From NCBI GenBank assembly GCA_006226375.1, contig SBHC01000042.1:151395-215394 (forward strand): DNA of 64,000 nucleotides. The letters run 5' to 3'. The translations under genes were made by a program, and so were the position numbers. Source of the stretch: Deltaproteobacteria bacterium. GTDB taxonomy: Bacteria > Myxococcota_C > UBA6777. Below, in pieces: positions 1-8,953 of the stretch (the first letter of the stretch is position 1; each line of letters opens with the position of its first letter). Under the pieces are notes generated by a model. The model worked only from the letters and a program-made list of their open reading frames with translations, searched no databases and was not told the origin of the DNA.

Positions 1-1743
1 TTGTTGGGCACCTTGGATAGCTACGTCAGTGTCAAGGCTACTGATGCACAAGCTACGACTGTGTACTCTGATAGCTTCCAGTACTACGACGATGTCGGCG
101 CGTTCTTCTCCGAAAAAGGCGGAGACTACACCGTTACCATCGACCGCTCCTCGACGACTCCGATGCCGATTCGCTTCTTGGTCACCTTCCGGCCTGTGAT
201 CTCCTTGGGCGTCGACAAGAAGCCCTTGGACACCATGTCGTACACTGAGACCAAAGCTGTGGCGAAGAATCAACTCCGTTACTTCTTCTTCAAAACGAAG
301 GAAGACGCCGAGTTGAACGGTGTCATCGAAGGTGGCTCCGGACCCAGCGAAGACGTAGATGCCTCGCTCTTTACGGATAAGATTGCTTCGGTGGCTACGG
401 GTCAAACGGCTGGAAATGTGTCGTGGACCAAGCAATTCATCAAAGCTGGAGGTTACCTGGTAGAGATGATCTCTCGGGTGGATCTGCCCAAAGGCTACAA
501 GATTAACTTCACGTTGGCTGAGCCTCCACCCGCGGAGAAAGAGCCCAACGAGACCCAACAAACAGCTTCCACCTACAAGATCGGAACCAAGTTGTTAGGT
601 GAATACACCGGTGGTGACAAAGACTTCTACAAAATTACCTTGGCGCAAGATATGGCCAAAGGTGAAGTCCTGACCATTCTGGTGAACTCCTCCAAGAGCT
701 ATGGTAAGTACAAGTGTCGCTTCGTGACCGCGTCCGGCGCTGTGTTGTGGGATAACGAAGGCCATGGCCGCTACGGTTGTTATGTTCAGGTCTCGGATCT
801 GCTCAAGGGTGATTTCTACCTTGAGACCGAATACGATACCACCACATCTAGCAAGTACGCCTATGAGATTACCTCGAAGATCGTGAAAGGTACCCTGGAG
901 AAAGAGCCCAACAACGACGACCAAACGGCGCAATTGGTTCCCACTGGTGGTCTTCCCATCTTTGGTACCTTGAACTGTGACAACATCACCACTTCGTCCA
1001 AGACCAGCACAAGCTGTACACAAGCCGAAGTGACCCAGGATACCTACGATGTTGACATTCCCAAGCTCAACGCTGGGGAGTCCTTCATCTTCCAGGCCAA
1101 GTACAATGGCTCCTATCCCTACACCGGAACCACCTACTACGCCGAAGTTGAGTTGTTTGATCCAGGCACCAACAAGGTTCTCTTGAAGGGACGCTTGGGT
1201 GGCGATGTCATCTTCAGCAACAAAGAAGTTCCTGTGGGCCGCTACAACATGCGGATCAAGTACGGGTACAGCACCATGTACAAGTACTATGACTTCCACT
1301 ACGAGCTAAACCTGGCTGTTGCCAAGATCTCGGTGACCTCCGACTCGGATGCTACAACCCAAGGTAGCAACGATACCTTTGCCAAGGCGCAGGTGATTAC
1401 CGCTCAGCCGGTCATCATTCTTCAGGGAGATGTCACTGCTAGCGTCAAAGACTATGACTACTACAAGATCACCTTGGCGGCTGATGTTCCTACAGGTAAG
1501 AAGCTTGTCATTAATCTTGATCAGGGTCCGGCAACAGGCTCGTTCGGGAACACATCCTCAGTTCAGTTGCATGTCTATGACGGTGCGGAGAAGCTGATCG
1601 ATGAGAAGACAGGCTACACGGGCTATCCCAAGACTGTTGAGATCGCTGCAGCCAAAAAAGGTGTCTACTACATCATGATCGATCGTGACAGTACATCAAC
1701 CTCGTACAGCGGTGTGTACAACACGAAGATTGAGATTAAGTAA
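1..1743 (+). CDS. Secreted protein with PPC-like domains (5' end outside window)
   Basis: The frame is open at base 1, so the true start and any signal peptide probably lie upstream; the TTG at base 1 is not argued to be the start. The 580 visible residues contain three modules opening with the E-P-N-[DE]-x-x-x-x-A type motif of bacterial pre-peptidase C-terminal (PPC) domains, near residues 180, 299 and 457. Each is followed by a G-x-[IL]-x(5-12)-D-x-[DY]-x-[FY] stretch. PPC domains are beta-sandwich modules usually processed from or attached to secreted proteins. No catalytic domain is visible, so the enzymatic part, if any, would be upstream. A hairpin terminator follows the stop. Confident on the domain type, not on function. 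Confidence 0.75.
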   Translation: MLGTLDSYVSVKATDAQATTVYSDSFQYYDDVGAFFSEKGGDYTVTIDRSSTTPMPIRFLVTFRPVISLGVDKKPLDTMSYTETKAVAKNQLRYFFFKTKEDAELNGVIEGGSGPSEDVDASLFTDKIASVATGQTAGNVSWTKQFIKAGGYLVEMISRVDLPKGYKINFTLAEPPPAEKEPNETQQTASTYKIGTKLLGEYTGGDKDFYKITLAQDMAKGEVLTILVNSSKSYGKYKCRFVTASGAVLWDNEGHGRYGCYVQVSDLLKGDFYLETEYDTTTSSKYAYEITSKIVKGTLEKEPNNDDQTAQLVPTGGLPIFGTLNCDNITTSSKTSTSCTQAEVTQDTYDVDIPKLNAGESFIFQAKYNGSYPYTGTTYYAEVELFDPGTNKVLLKGRLGGDVIFSNKEVPVGRYNMRIKYGYSTMYKYYDFHYELNLAVAKISVTSDSDATTQGSNDTFAKAQVITAQPVIILQGDVTASVKDYDYYKITLAADVPTGKKLVINLDQGPATGSFGNTSSVQLHVYDGAEKLIDEKTGYTGYPKTVEIAAAKKGVYYIMIDRDSTSTSYSGVYNTKIEIK

Positions 1744-1766
1744 TCACCCCTCCTGTTCCTTCCTCC

Positions 1767-1788
1767 TACCAGCCTTTTCAGGCTGGTA
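1767..1788 (+). terminator. Rho-independent-like terminator after the PPC-domain gene
   Basis: An 8-bp perfect inverted repeat (TACCAGCC / GGCTGGTA) with a 6-nt loop TTTTCA begins 24 bases after the stop. It is followed by a long pyrimidine tract rich in T. It sits between the PPC-domain gene and the oppositely oriented tRNA. Confidence 0.65.
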
Positions 1789-1840
1789 CCCCTCTCTTCT
1801 TTTCTCTCTTTTTTCTTCTACAACATTCCAATGGAAGCAG

Positions 1841-1912
1841 TGGACCTGGCGGGGGTCGAACCCGCAGCCTGTCGCTTATAAGGCAACTGCTCTACCTTTG
1901 AGCTACAAGTCC
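1841..1912 (-). tRNA. tRNA-Ile, anticodon TAT (reads AUA)
   Basis: The 72-nt cloverleaf folds by eye. The acceptor is GGACTTG/CAGGTCC, the D arm is GCTC/GAGC with a 7-nt loop, and the anticodon stem is GTTGC/GCGAC with loop CTTATAA. The variable loop has 5 nt and the T arm is GCGGG/CCCGC with loop TTCGACC. Positions 34-36 are T-A-T. Features matching E. coli IleRS identity elements are discriminator A73, C4-G69, U12-A23, A37 and A38; C29-G41 is replaced by U29-G41. No CCA is encoded. AUA is normally read in bacteria by tRNA-Ile with a CAU anticodon modified by TilS, so an unmodified UAU form is uncommon. No neighbouring tRNA genes are seen. Confidence 0.9.
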
Positions 1913-2182
1913 CAAATACTGGCTATGCGCCATGTATTCGGGATATTCGCTCGTCACGCCAAGCACGTTGGGTGCCGCTCTTTGTGCGCGATGCAAACAA
2001 AAGTTGTGGGTTGGTGTGTGCAGGTAGAAGCATCAAGCCCTCCGTTTGAGATTGTTCTTGATGTTCTCTCATACGACTCACACGCTGATGAGTTCGGTGG
2101 GACTGCTCTTCGATCGTAGCTTATGTTTGTTGGGCATGGAGCGACGGGGAGATGGGGGGGTTTTGGAAAGGATGCTGAACGA

Positions 2183-4702
2183 TTAAGGAGTTTTGCAGCC
2201 GCCGTTGGTGGAGAAGCCAGGGCAGCGAGGCGCGATCATCCAGCGGTTGGGGTTCCAGGAGCCTTTGTGGTTGCCTGACTCATCTTTGAGGTCTGTTCCT
2301 GACCCTTCGTTCATCAGCCAAAGGCCGATGGTTTCGGTGGTCACGCTCATCATACAGTCGGGTGTAAAGTCCAGGTTGTAGAGGCCCTTGTTCGAGAGGC
2401 GAACCTGGGCAATTTTGCCTGTGAAGTATTGGGCGCCGTTGAAAGCGACACCTCCTTCGGAAGCTTCCGCTCCAAACACGAGCGGTACGTTGCTTTTGTT
2501 GTACTCCACACCGCCTTCAAAGCTTTGGCCTCCTGCAATCTTTCCATCGATCCACAACTGGGCGAGCTTTCCATCGTAGGTTCCTGCGATGTGGTGCCAT
2601 TGGCCCAGCTTGATAAAGTCGTTGGTGTTGGCTTCAACGGTCACAAAGTCTTTTCCACCTTTGGGCCAGACCTGGAAGCGGATGTTCTTTCGTCGGAAGC
2701 CCGACGTCAAATCGATCGCAAAGCCTCCACGCTCTCGAAGGGAAATCAAGGTGATGGGACCACGGAACGTGGGCAACTTGTCGATTTGTACCCAGGCTTC
2801 AATGGTGAAGGCACCTGTGGGTTGGAGTTGGGGGGAGGCCGCTACCGTTGCAGCGCTGTTTCCGTTGAAACTCAACGCATACTGGGCTTTCTCATCGACT
2901 TCTCCATCGCAGTCGTTGTCTTTTTGGTCTTCACAGACTTCAGTGACGGGAATGACTTCACCTACACATTCGGTCCATTTGCCCGATGTACAGGTTTGCT
3001 TGCCCTTCAGGCACAATCCTTTGCCTTCGGTTCCTGCGGGACCACCGTAACAATCTCGGGTCTCGCCGTCTTTGGTGCAGGGGCAGTTCTCGTCGATGGT
3101 GCCGTCACAGTCGTTGTCTTTGTCGTCACATTTGTCTTCGGTGGTCTGGTAGTCAGCGCCGTATTGCGCTGCTTCACAGGCTTTCCAGGCACCTTTCTCA
3201 CAGACCTTTTTCCCAGAACCACAGACTCCGATGGTGTTGTCACAGGACGGTGGGTTTTTGGGGTTGTTGTCGATTTGCCCGTCGCAGTCGTCGTCTTGGC
3301 CGTTGCAATCTTCGTCTTTCGGGATGACTTGATCTTCGCAAACGTCCCACTTCCCATTGCGGCAGAATTGTTCGCCCTTGCTGCAGGTTCCGACTCCTTC
3401 GGTTTTGTCGGGGCCTGTGTAGCATTCACGGCGTTCGTTCTCTTGACAGGGAGGGCATTTGTCTTCAATTTCCGACTTGCCGTTGCAGTTGTCGTCAGCT
3501 CCGTTGAAGCAGATCTCCTGGTCGGCGGGTTTGACTTCACCGACGCAAACACCCCAGATGCCGCCTTTACAGGTTTGGTTTCCGCCTTTGCAGCGGCCCA
3601 CTCCCTTGGTACTCAGCGGCCCGGTGTAGCATTCTTGGGTCTCACCGTCTTTGCACTCGTCTTTGATCTCTTCCAGCCGTAGGATCGTTCCGCTGTTGCC
3701 GACGATGAGGGCGTTTTGTTCGGAGCGTCCAGCGATGGCATGGAGGTCGGGAAAGGCGAGACGGGCCTCGTTCACCCATTTGCTCCCACCGTCAGTTGTA
3801 CCAAGGATGGTTCCATCTTTTCCCACGAGCCATCCCCGCTGTTTGCTGGCAAACCAGACTCCAAAGAGGCCTGAGTCTGTGCCGGATGAGGGTCGGGACC
3901 AGTTTGCGTCCGCTACCTTCTTGAGCAGCTGCCCGTTGCCACCGACTGCCCATCCTTCATCGTTGTTGATGAAGTGGACGCCATAGATCGGTTGATCGAC
4001 AGCGGTGGCTTGTGTGGTTACGTTGAGAGCGCCGTCATCGGTGGCAGCGATTGTGCCCTTGCCGCCTACGACAAAGCCGATTTTCTCGGAGACAAAGTAG
4101 AGTCCGTACAGGTCGAGGTCCAGCCGGAAGGACGTGGGGCTCCAAAGTTGTCCGCCATCGTTCGTACGGAGAAGTGAGAAGCCGTCTCCCACTGCGTAGC
4201 CCACCTTGCTGTTGATGAACTGAACAGCCCTTAACGGTTCGGAGACCGGTGAACTTAGCTTTGTCCAGGTCTCACCGCTGTCTTTGGTTCGTAGGATGAC
4301 TCCCTCTTCACCCACAATCCAACCTTCCTTGTCGTTGATGAAGCTGACGCTGCGGAAATTGAGCTTCACATTGGTCGTTTGCTTGGTCCAGGTGGCTCCC
4401 CCGTCTTTGCTGTGCATGATGGTCCCGTTGTCTCCAACGGCCCAGGCCATGCTATCGGAAGGTTGAGACACTCCCCAAAGGTGGGCCGTTGTGTTGGACT
4501 TTACTTTGTTCCAACGCAGGGACGCGGGGTTGCTCACCGAGCTATCTGTGGTGCTGGTTCCGCCGTCTTTGTCGGTGACGGAGTCTGTGGGAGCTTCGCT
4601 ACAAGTTCCAGTGGTTGTACAATTGGGAGTTTCTCCGGGACCGCAATTCACGGCATAAATCGCTGCAACAAGCAGCGATACTCCGAACAAGAAGTTACGC
4701 AT
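2183..4702 (-). CDS. Secreted mosaic protein: YCF48-like propeller, MopE-like Cys repeats, C-terminal LamG domain
   Basis: The ATG at 4702 is chosen because GAGGA lies just upstream and the following residues form a signal peptide ending at Cys20 (an atypical lipobox, AVNC). This gives 839 residues; the frame also runs upstream without a signal-like sequence. Residues about 65-350 hold repeats of the G-x-x-G-T-I/L-x-x-[ST]-x-D-x-G-x-x-W type, as in YCF48/HCF136 BNR-like propellers. Residues about 370-640 carry MopE-like blocks with D-N-D-C-D-G motifs and paired cysteines. Residues about 650-839 resemble a laminin-G/concanavalin-like lectin fold. It lies 89 bp downstream of a second Cys-rich lipoprotein gene on the same strand and may be co-transcribed. 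A surface binding role is inferred from the domains; the ligand is unknown. Confidence 0.8.
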   Translation of the reverse strand: MRNFLFGVSLLVAAIYAVNCGPGETPNCTTTGTCSEAPTDSVTDKDGGTSTTDSSVSNPASLRWNKVKSNTTAHLWGVSQPSDSMAWAVGDNGTIMHSKDGGATWTKQTTNVKLNFRSVSFINDKEGWIVGEEGVILRTKDSGETWTKLSSPVSEPLRAVQFINSKVGYAVGDGFSLLRTNDGGQLWSPTSFRLDLDLYGLYFVSEKIGFVVGGKGTIAATDDGALNVTTQATAVDQPIYGVHFINNDEGWAVGGNGQLLKKVADANWSRPSSGTDSGLFGVWFASKQRGWLVGKDGTILGTTDGGSKWVNEARLAFPDLHAIAGRSEQNALIVGNSGTILRLEEIKDECKDGETQECYTGPLSTKGVGRCKGGNQTCKGGIWGVCVGEVKPADQEICFNGADDNCNGKSEIEDKCPPCQENERRECYTGPDKTEGVGTCSKGEQFCRNGKWDVCEDQVIPKDEDCNGQDDDCDGQIDNNPKNPPSCDNTIGVCGSGKKVCEKGAWKACEAAQYGADYQTTEDKCDDKDNDCDGTIDENCPCTKDGETRDCYGGPAGTEGKGLCLKGKQTCTSGKWTECVGEVIPVTEVCEDQKDNDCDGEVDEKAQYALSFNGNSAATVAASPQLQPTGAFTIEAWVQIDKLPTFRGPITLISLRERGGFAIDLTSGFRRKNIRFQVWPKGGKDFVTVEANTNDFIKLGQWHHIAGTYDGKLAQLWIDGKIAGGQSFEGGVEYNKSNVPLVFGAEASEGGVAFNGAQYFTGKIAQVRLSNKGLYNLDFTPDCMMSVTTETIGLWLMNEGSGTDLKDESGNHKGSWNPNRWMIAPRCPGFSTNGGCKTP

Positions 4703-4791
4703 GGTACACGTCCTCTGATGCCACAAGGAAAGGACCTTGGGCTGCGTATGGGGGCTTGTTGTCAAACCCAAAAAAGAGAGAAGGGGAGTCA

Positions 4792-7317
4792 TTACAGACA
4801 ATACTTGGTTTGACCGAAGGAAGTGCAGGTTCCTCCGTAAGCCTTGCAGTCCTCGTCTTTGGTGCAGACCTGCGCGCAAACACGGGATGTTCCAGAGCGA
4901 ACACAAGTGTAGTCTTTGGGACAGGTGGAGGAGCCACCGCTCGTGGTGCAGGTGGCCAGGCAATAGGTTGTTCCACTGGAGCCGGCGCAAGTTAGCTTGT
5001 CTTCACAGTCGTTGTAGGCGTCTGTGCTGGGTGCCCCACGACATTCTTCGTTGAGCTTGCGGGTTTTCTTGCGCGGAGTCAGGCAGTATCCACCGCTGGG
5101 TGGGGAAGACTGACACGATGTTCCTGTCGGGCACTGCCCCGTTTGTTGAGGGTCACAGCTTTTCTGGCAGAACGATTTGTTGCCCAAGTCGGCACAGAGC
5201 AAACCAAGAACACATCGCTTCACGCCGTCACACTCTTCGTTTTCTTTTTGAGTGGGAGGTCCAAGACAAATCCCTCCCAAGAACGAGCTGGTGGTATCGA
5301 CCAGGCAGGACTCACCTGTCGCGCACTTGGCGTTGGTTTTCTCGCCATCTTTGGGGTCACACACCTGGATGCACTGCCCTTGGAAGCAGTCGAGGTCTTT
5401 GCTTCCATCGCAGGGGGCTTGGAGTGAACAACTCTCGCCTTTTTGGGCTTTGCCTTCCGGGGCAGAGGGGAGAGGTGTACAGTAACCCGGCTTGTACTGT
5501 GTGCTTTCGTTGCAATAGGTGCCTTTCGGACAATCTGTGTTGGTGGCAGTTCCGTTGACTGGGTCGCACTTGGCAAGGCAAACTCCACCCGTTTGGGAAC
5601 TGCGCAAACACCATTCACCCGTTTTGCAGTCACCTTGCGTGCCGCTGGCTGTTGCTTTGCAGTCTCGCGCACAGCGACTTCGGTAGCATGACAAACCTGT
5701 TTCGCAGCGCTGGTTGGTGCTGTTGCAGGGGTCGCCTTCTTTGGCGCTGGCTTTGGCGAGGCACACTCCACCCCAAGGAGATGTGGTGCTTTCCGTGCAC
5801 TCTTCCGTGCTCTGGCACTTGGGGTTGTTGCTGGCGCCTTTGCGGAGGTCGCAGGCCTGACGACAAGTTCCTTGGGAGCAATAGAGTTGCTTGCTGCCGT
5901 CGCAATTTTGGTTTTGAATGGCAGAGCAGCTGTCACCCAGCTGTTGTTTTCCTTCGTCAAAGGAGGGAAGGCTGCGACAGTACCCAGGTTGGACGGTTGG
6001 GCTTTGTTGGCAGGTGGTTCCTACCACGCAGTCGGGGTTCGCAGGACCACCCTTGGCTGGGTCACACTGCTTCACACAAACCCGAAGCGTTCGGTGACAG
6101 GCGTTTCCTGAAGGGCAGTCATTTCCTGTGGGGTCACAGCTTTTGACACACTTTCCGCTGGAGCAGGTCAGGCCGTCCAGGCAAAGTTTGGTTTGGCTGC
6201 AATCTTCGCCTTCTTTCTGGGTGGGTTTGACGATACATCCACCGCCCAAGTGGGACTCGGAGGCGTCTTCCTGACAGATCTGGTCGGTTCCGCATTTGGG
6301 GTTGTTGTCTTTGCCTTTGCGGGGGTCACAGGCTACAGCGCAGCGAGCGCCGTTGCAGTAAAAGCCTTTGTCGCCATCGCAGTAAAACTCTGCGCGGGTT
6401 TTGGAGCAGGTTTGTCCGTCAGTTCTTCCACCGTCTTGCTTCTCGGGTAAGGGCTTGCACAGCCCCTTGCCGTCTGTTTCTTCGCAATAGGTTCCTGCAG
6501 AGCATACGGGGTTTGTGGCTGTGCCTTCAGACTCTTTGCAGTTGGGGAGGCACTTTCCATTCGTGCAGTTGAGATCTGCTTCACACTCATTAAAGTCAGG
6601 TTTGGTGAAGTCGCTGAGGTCGTTGCAGGTTTCCCCTTTCTTGCGATTCTTCTCCCTTGGAGGCACACAAACGCCCAGGTTGGGGTTGGCTGCAAACAAC
6701 AGCTGGCAAAGACCAAAGCCGCCCCAACACGATTTGTTGGTTCCATCCGATGCATTTTGCGCTGGATCGCACTTGATGAAGCAGGCATTGCTGCCGGGCT
6801 TTGCTTCTGCACAGAGTTCCGTTCCCTCGCAGTCACCGTTCTTTTGGCAAGCCAAGGGGACTTTGACGCATTGTTTGCCTGCTACACACAGTTCCCCTGT
6901 CTTGCAACTGTCGGCTGTGCAGCTTGATTCTTTCTTGACGCATGTTCCGTTTTCACAAGTTTCACCTGTGGGACAGCTGTCAGCGGTGCATCCTGCCTTG
7001 ACGCATTTGCCATCTTTGCAGTCTTCACCGTCTTTGCATTCTGACTTATCTTTGCAACCTGCTGTGTTTTCTTTGCAGGCTCCACCCTCACAGATCTTTC
7101 CACTGGTGCAGTCTTGGTTGGAGGTGCAACCTCCTGCATTGGTGCATGCGCCGTTTGTGCAAACCTGGTTGGAGCCACATTCACTGTTCTCTTTGCATTG
7201 GGAGGAGCCGCTGCAACCCACAACCCCAACGAAGCTGAACAACAATAACAGCACCGCCCACCACCGGATTATGTGGGGTAACACGGCACGATAATACATC
7301 TTTTTACATTCCTTCAT
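4792..7317 (-). CDS. Large Cys-rich repeat lipoprotein
   Basis: The ATG at 7317 has AAGGAG 8 bases upstream. The 841-residue product begins with a basic N-terminus, a hydrophobic segment and lipobox VVGC (Cys35). The rest is almost entirely cysteine-rich repeats of the form C-x(4-6)-D/E-C-x(3-5)-G-x-x-C-x-x-G-x-C, resembling Dickkopf-type or EB-type cysteine modules. Blocks beginning near C-D-P recur about every 60-70 residues. It should be exported and anchored in the outer membrane with many disulfides. No enzymatic motif was found. The divergent M19 dipeptidase starts 464 bp away, and the gene for the propeller/LamG protein follows on the same strand. Confidence 0.8.
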   Translation of the reverse strand: MKECKKMYYRAVLPHIIRWWAVLLLLFSFVGVVGCSGSSQCKENSECGSNQVCTNGACTNAGGCTSNQDCTSGKICEGGACKENTAGCKDKSECKDGEDCKDGKCVKAGCTADSCPTGETCENGTCVKKESSCTADSCKTGELCVAGKQCVKVPLACQKNGDCEGTELCAEAKPGSNACFIKCDPAQNASDGTNKSCWGGFGLCQLLFAANPNLGVCVPPREKNRKKGETCNDLSDFTKPDFNECEADLNCTNGKCLPNCKESEGTATNPVCSAGTYCEETDGKGLCKPLPEKQDGGRTDGQTCSKTRAEFYCDGDKGFYCNGARCAVACDPRKGKDNNPKCGTDQICQEDASESHLGGGCIVKPTQKEGEDCSQTKLCLDGLTCSSGKCVKSCDPTGNDCPSGNACHRTLRVCVKQCDPAKGGPANPDCVVGTTCQQSPTVQPGYCRSLPSFDEGKQQLGDSCSAIQNQNCDGSKQLYCSQGTCRQACDLRKGASNNPKCQSTEECTESTTSPWGGVCLAKASAKEGDPCNSTNQRCETGLSCYRSRCARDCKATASGTQGDCKTGEWCLRSSQTGGVCLAKCDPVNGTATNTDCPKGTYCNESTQYKPGYCTPLPSAPEGKAQKGESCSLQAPCDGSKDLDCFQGQCIQVCDPKDGEKTNAKCATGESCLVDTTSSFLGGICLGPPTQKENEECDGVKRCVLGLLCADLGNKSFCQKSCDPQQTGQCPTGTSCQSSPPSGGYCLTPRKKTRKLNEECRGAPSTDAYNDCEDKLTCAGSSGTTYCLATCTTSGGSSTCPKDYTCVRSGTSRVCAQVCTKDEDCKAYGGTCTSFGQTKYCL

Positions 7318-7781
7318 CCTACAACTCCTTTTCCTCGTGGTATGCTCCATTGTGTATAAACACCCCACATTTTCGAAGGTTGCAACTTATTTTCTGTGAA
7401 CTAGATTCACCCGTGTTTTTGACCGTTTTGGACTCAAATGTTGTCTGTTATGTGGTTGGCTTTGGTGCATCTTTGGAGGTGTGGTGTGTTTGTGTTCCAG
7501 GGATAAAAGGAATGGTAGAGGGACGATGGGAGGTGAAGTGAAGCCCCAGCCCTTGCAGCCGATGCAAATGGGTACAGCAGGGGAAACCCCAGGGAAACAT
7601 TGTACCTCTGTCGTACTCATTTTTTTGGGCTGCAAGGGTGTGGGACCCGAGGGGAGTTCTCCCCTGCAACTTTGATCCTAAACCCTGTACAATGACCAAG
7701 GTTGCACTTTGTTGGTGTAGAACTTGTTTCTCTCTGCTGAACTCTTTTGTTCCCATTTGCTCCCAGGGCTAGGATTGTTGC
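7318..7781 (+). other. Gene-free 464-bp divergent intergenic region
   Basis: No convincing coding frame lies here; short frames overlap each other on both strands and lack ribosome binding sites with supporting context. The region must hold the promoters for the Cys-rich lipoprotein (leftward) and the dipeptidase (rightward). A TACAAT hexamer at 7688-7693 could be a -10 box for the dipeptidase, but no good -35 is visible. The middle of the region contains the nested inverted repeats annotated separately, and a further AGGGGAG-TT-CTCCCCT hairpin lies just after them. Confidence 0.6.
7544..7644. other. Nested inverted repeats, possible structured RNA
   Basis: An 11-bp perfect inverted repeat, CCCTTGCAGCC (7550-7560) and GGCTGCAAGGG (7628-7638), extends to about 16 pairs through CCC/GGG at 7545-7547 and 7642-7644. 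Inside it lie GGTACA (7571-7576) with TGTACC (7601-7606), and inside that GGGG-AAA-CCCC (7580-7590). The result is a long rod with an asymmetric internal bubble. The strand and any transcription are unknown. It resembles no RNA family I can name with confidence. Confidence 0.45.
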
Positions 7782-8921
7782 ATGCTTCCACGATTTCGAT
7801 GGTTGGGTCTTTGTGTGTTTCTTTTTGCTTGTCTCACGCTGGCTGGAGGAAAGGGAGAGGCTCAACAAGCTGGCTCATTCAAGACCAAGCCGAGCGGCGA
7901 GGATTCTTCCCTCCCTCGCTCTCTCCGGGAAACTCGAAAGTTCCACCGTCAGATCACCGTTGTCGACTGGCATGTGGACTCCGTGTTTCAGTTAACGCGT
8001 CGCTGGTACGACTTTCGGAAGCACCAGCGAAAGCATGACCTCGACTTTTCTAAGATGAAGCGTGGAGGCATTGGTGCCCAAGTCTTCTCGTTGTGGGTTC
8101 CTCCACGCGCCATGAAAACAAAAGGTGGTGGTTGGTGGTACTTAAAGCGGATGTATCGTAACTACCGACGGTTGCTTAAGCTATCCAACGGTCTTCTGGT
8201 TCACGCTCGAAATGCCGATGACATCCGGAGAATTCGGAAACAGGGAAAGATAGCAGCCTTGTTGGGAGTGGAAGGGGCACATCCTCTGGAAGGGAAGCTC
8301 GCCAGGATGCGTGTGTTGGCTCGTTGGGGTGTTGCTTATTTGGGTTTGACCTGGAACAACTCTAACCCCTTTGCGACCTCGGCCAAAGACGAGTGGTACA
8401 CGAAAGGGTTCCGGCGACGGGGGCTGACAGCCAAAGGTCGGAAGCTGGTTCGACTCTGCGAGAAATACAAGATACTTGTGGACCTCTCCCATTCGGGGCG
8501 GCGTACGTTTTGGGATGTGGCGAAGATGTCTCGACGGCCTTTTATCGCTTCACACAGCAACGCATACCGATTGCGCCCTCATTACCGCAACCTCAGCGAC
8601 AAGCAAATGCGGGCCATCGCGAAGTCGGGTGGTATCATCGGGGTGAACTTTTATGCTTTGTTTCTACGGAAATACAAGTACAGGTTTCGTACGCAAATCA
8701 AGCATGTGATCAAGCACATTAAGTACATGATGAAGGTGGCTGGACCGCAAACCATTGCGTTGGGAAGTGACTTTGACGGTATTGTGTACAAGCCTCGGAA
8801 ACTTCGACACATCGGACATCTTCCACGACTCACTCTGGCTTTGGTGAAGGCTGGTTTTACACCCCAACAAGTGCGTCAGATCCTGGGTGAGAACAGCCTG
8901 CGAGTTTTGGGCGCAAAGTAA
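7782..8921 (+). CDS. Membrane dipeptidase (peptidase family M19), secreted
   Basis: The 379-residue product has an N-terminal signal peptide (residues 1-27). It contains the zinc-binding set of renal-type dipeptidases in order: His64-x-Asp66, Glu164 in GVEGAHPL, His237 in LVDLSH, His258 in ASHSNA and Asp330 in GSDFDG. Family M19 enzymes are dinuclear zinc hydrolases acting on dipeptides and some D-amino-acid or beta-lactam substrates, here probably in the periplasm. The first motif reads DWHVDS in place of the usual DGHNDL, and the protein is unusually rich in Arg and Lys. The stop lies 32 bp from that of the convergent NlpC-like gene. Confidence 0.9.
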   Translation: MLPRFRWLGLCVFLFACLTLAGGKGEAQQAGSFKTKPSGEDSSLPRSLRETRKFHRQITVVDWHVDSVFQLTRRWYDFRKHQRKHDLDFSKMKRGGIGAQVFSLWVPPRAMKTKGGGWWYLKRMYRNYRRLLKLSNGLLVHARNADDIRRIRKQGKIAALLGVEGAHPLEGKLARMRVLARWGVAYLGLTWNNSNPFATSAKDEWYTKGFRRRGLTAKGRKLVRLCEKYKILVDLSHSGRRTFWDVAKMSRRPFIASHSNAYRLRPHYRNLSDKQMRAIAKSGGIIGVNFYALFLRKYKYRFRTQIKHVIKHIKYMMKVAGPQTIALGSDFDGIVYKPRKLRHIGHLPRLTLALVKAGFTPQQVRQILGENSLRVLGAK

Positions 8922-8953
8922 ATGCGTTGGGATGTTGGTTGAAAGCTTGCCTC

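Noticed and set aside
2085..2091. CTGATGA resembling a hammerhead ribozyme core
   Set aside because: No GAAA segment or flanking stems at the right places; a 7-mer alone is not evidence.
2429..3682. 417-residue plus-strand frame opposite the propeller/LamG protein
   Set aside because: Antisense shadow; Val/Phe/Ala-rich periodic composition mirrors the Cys/Asp codons of the opposite gene.
4735..4775. Hairpin GGGCTTG-TTGT-CAAACCC as terminator between two minus-strand genes
   Set aside because: On the minus strand the T-tract precedes the hairpin instead of following it.
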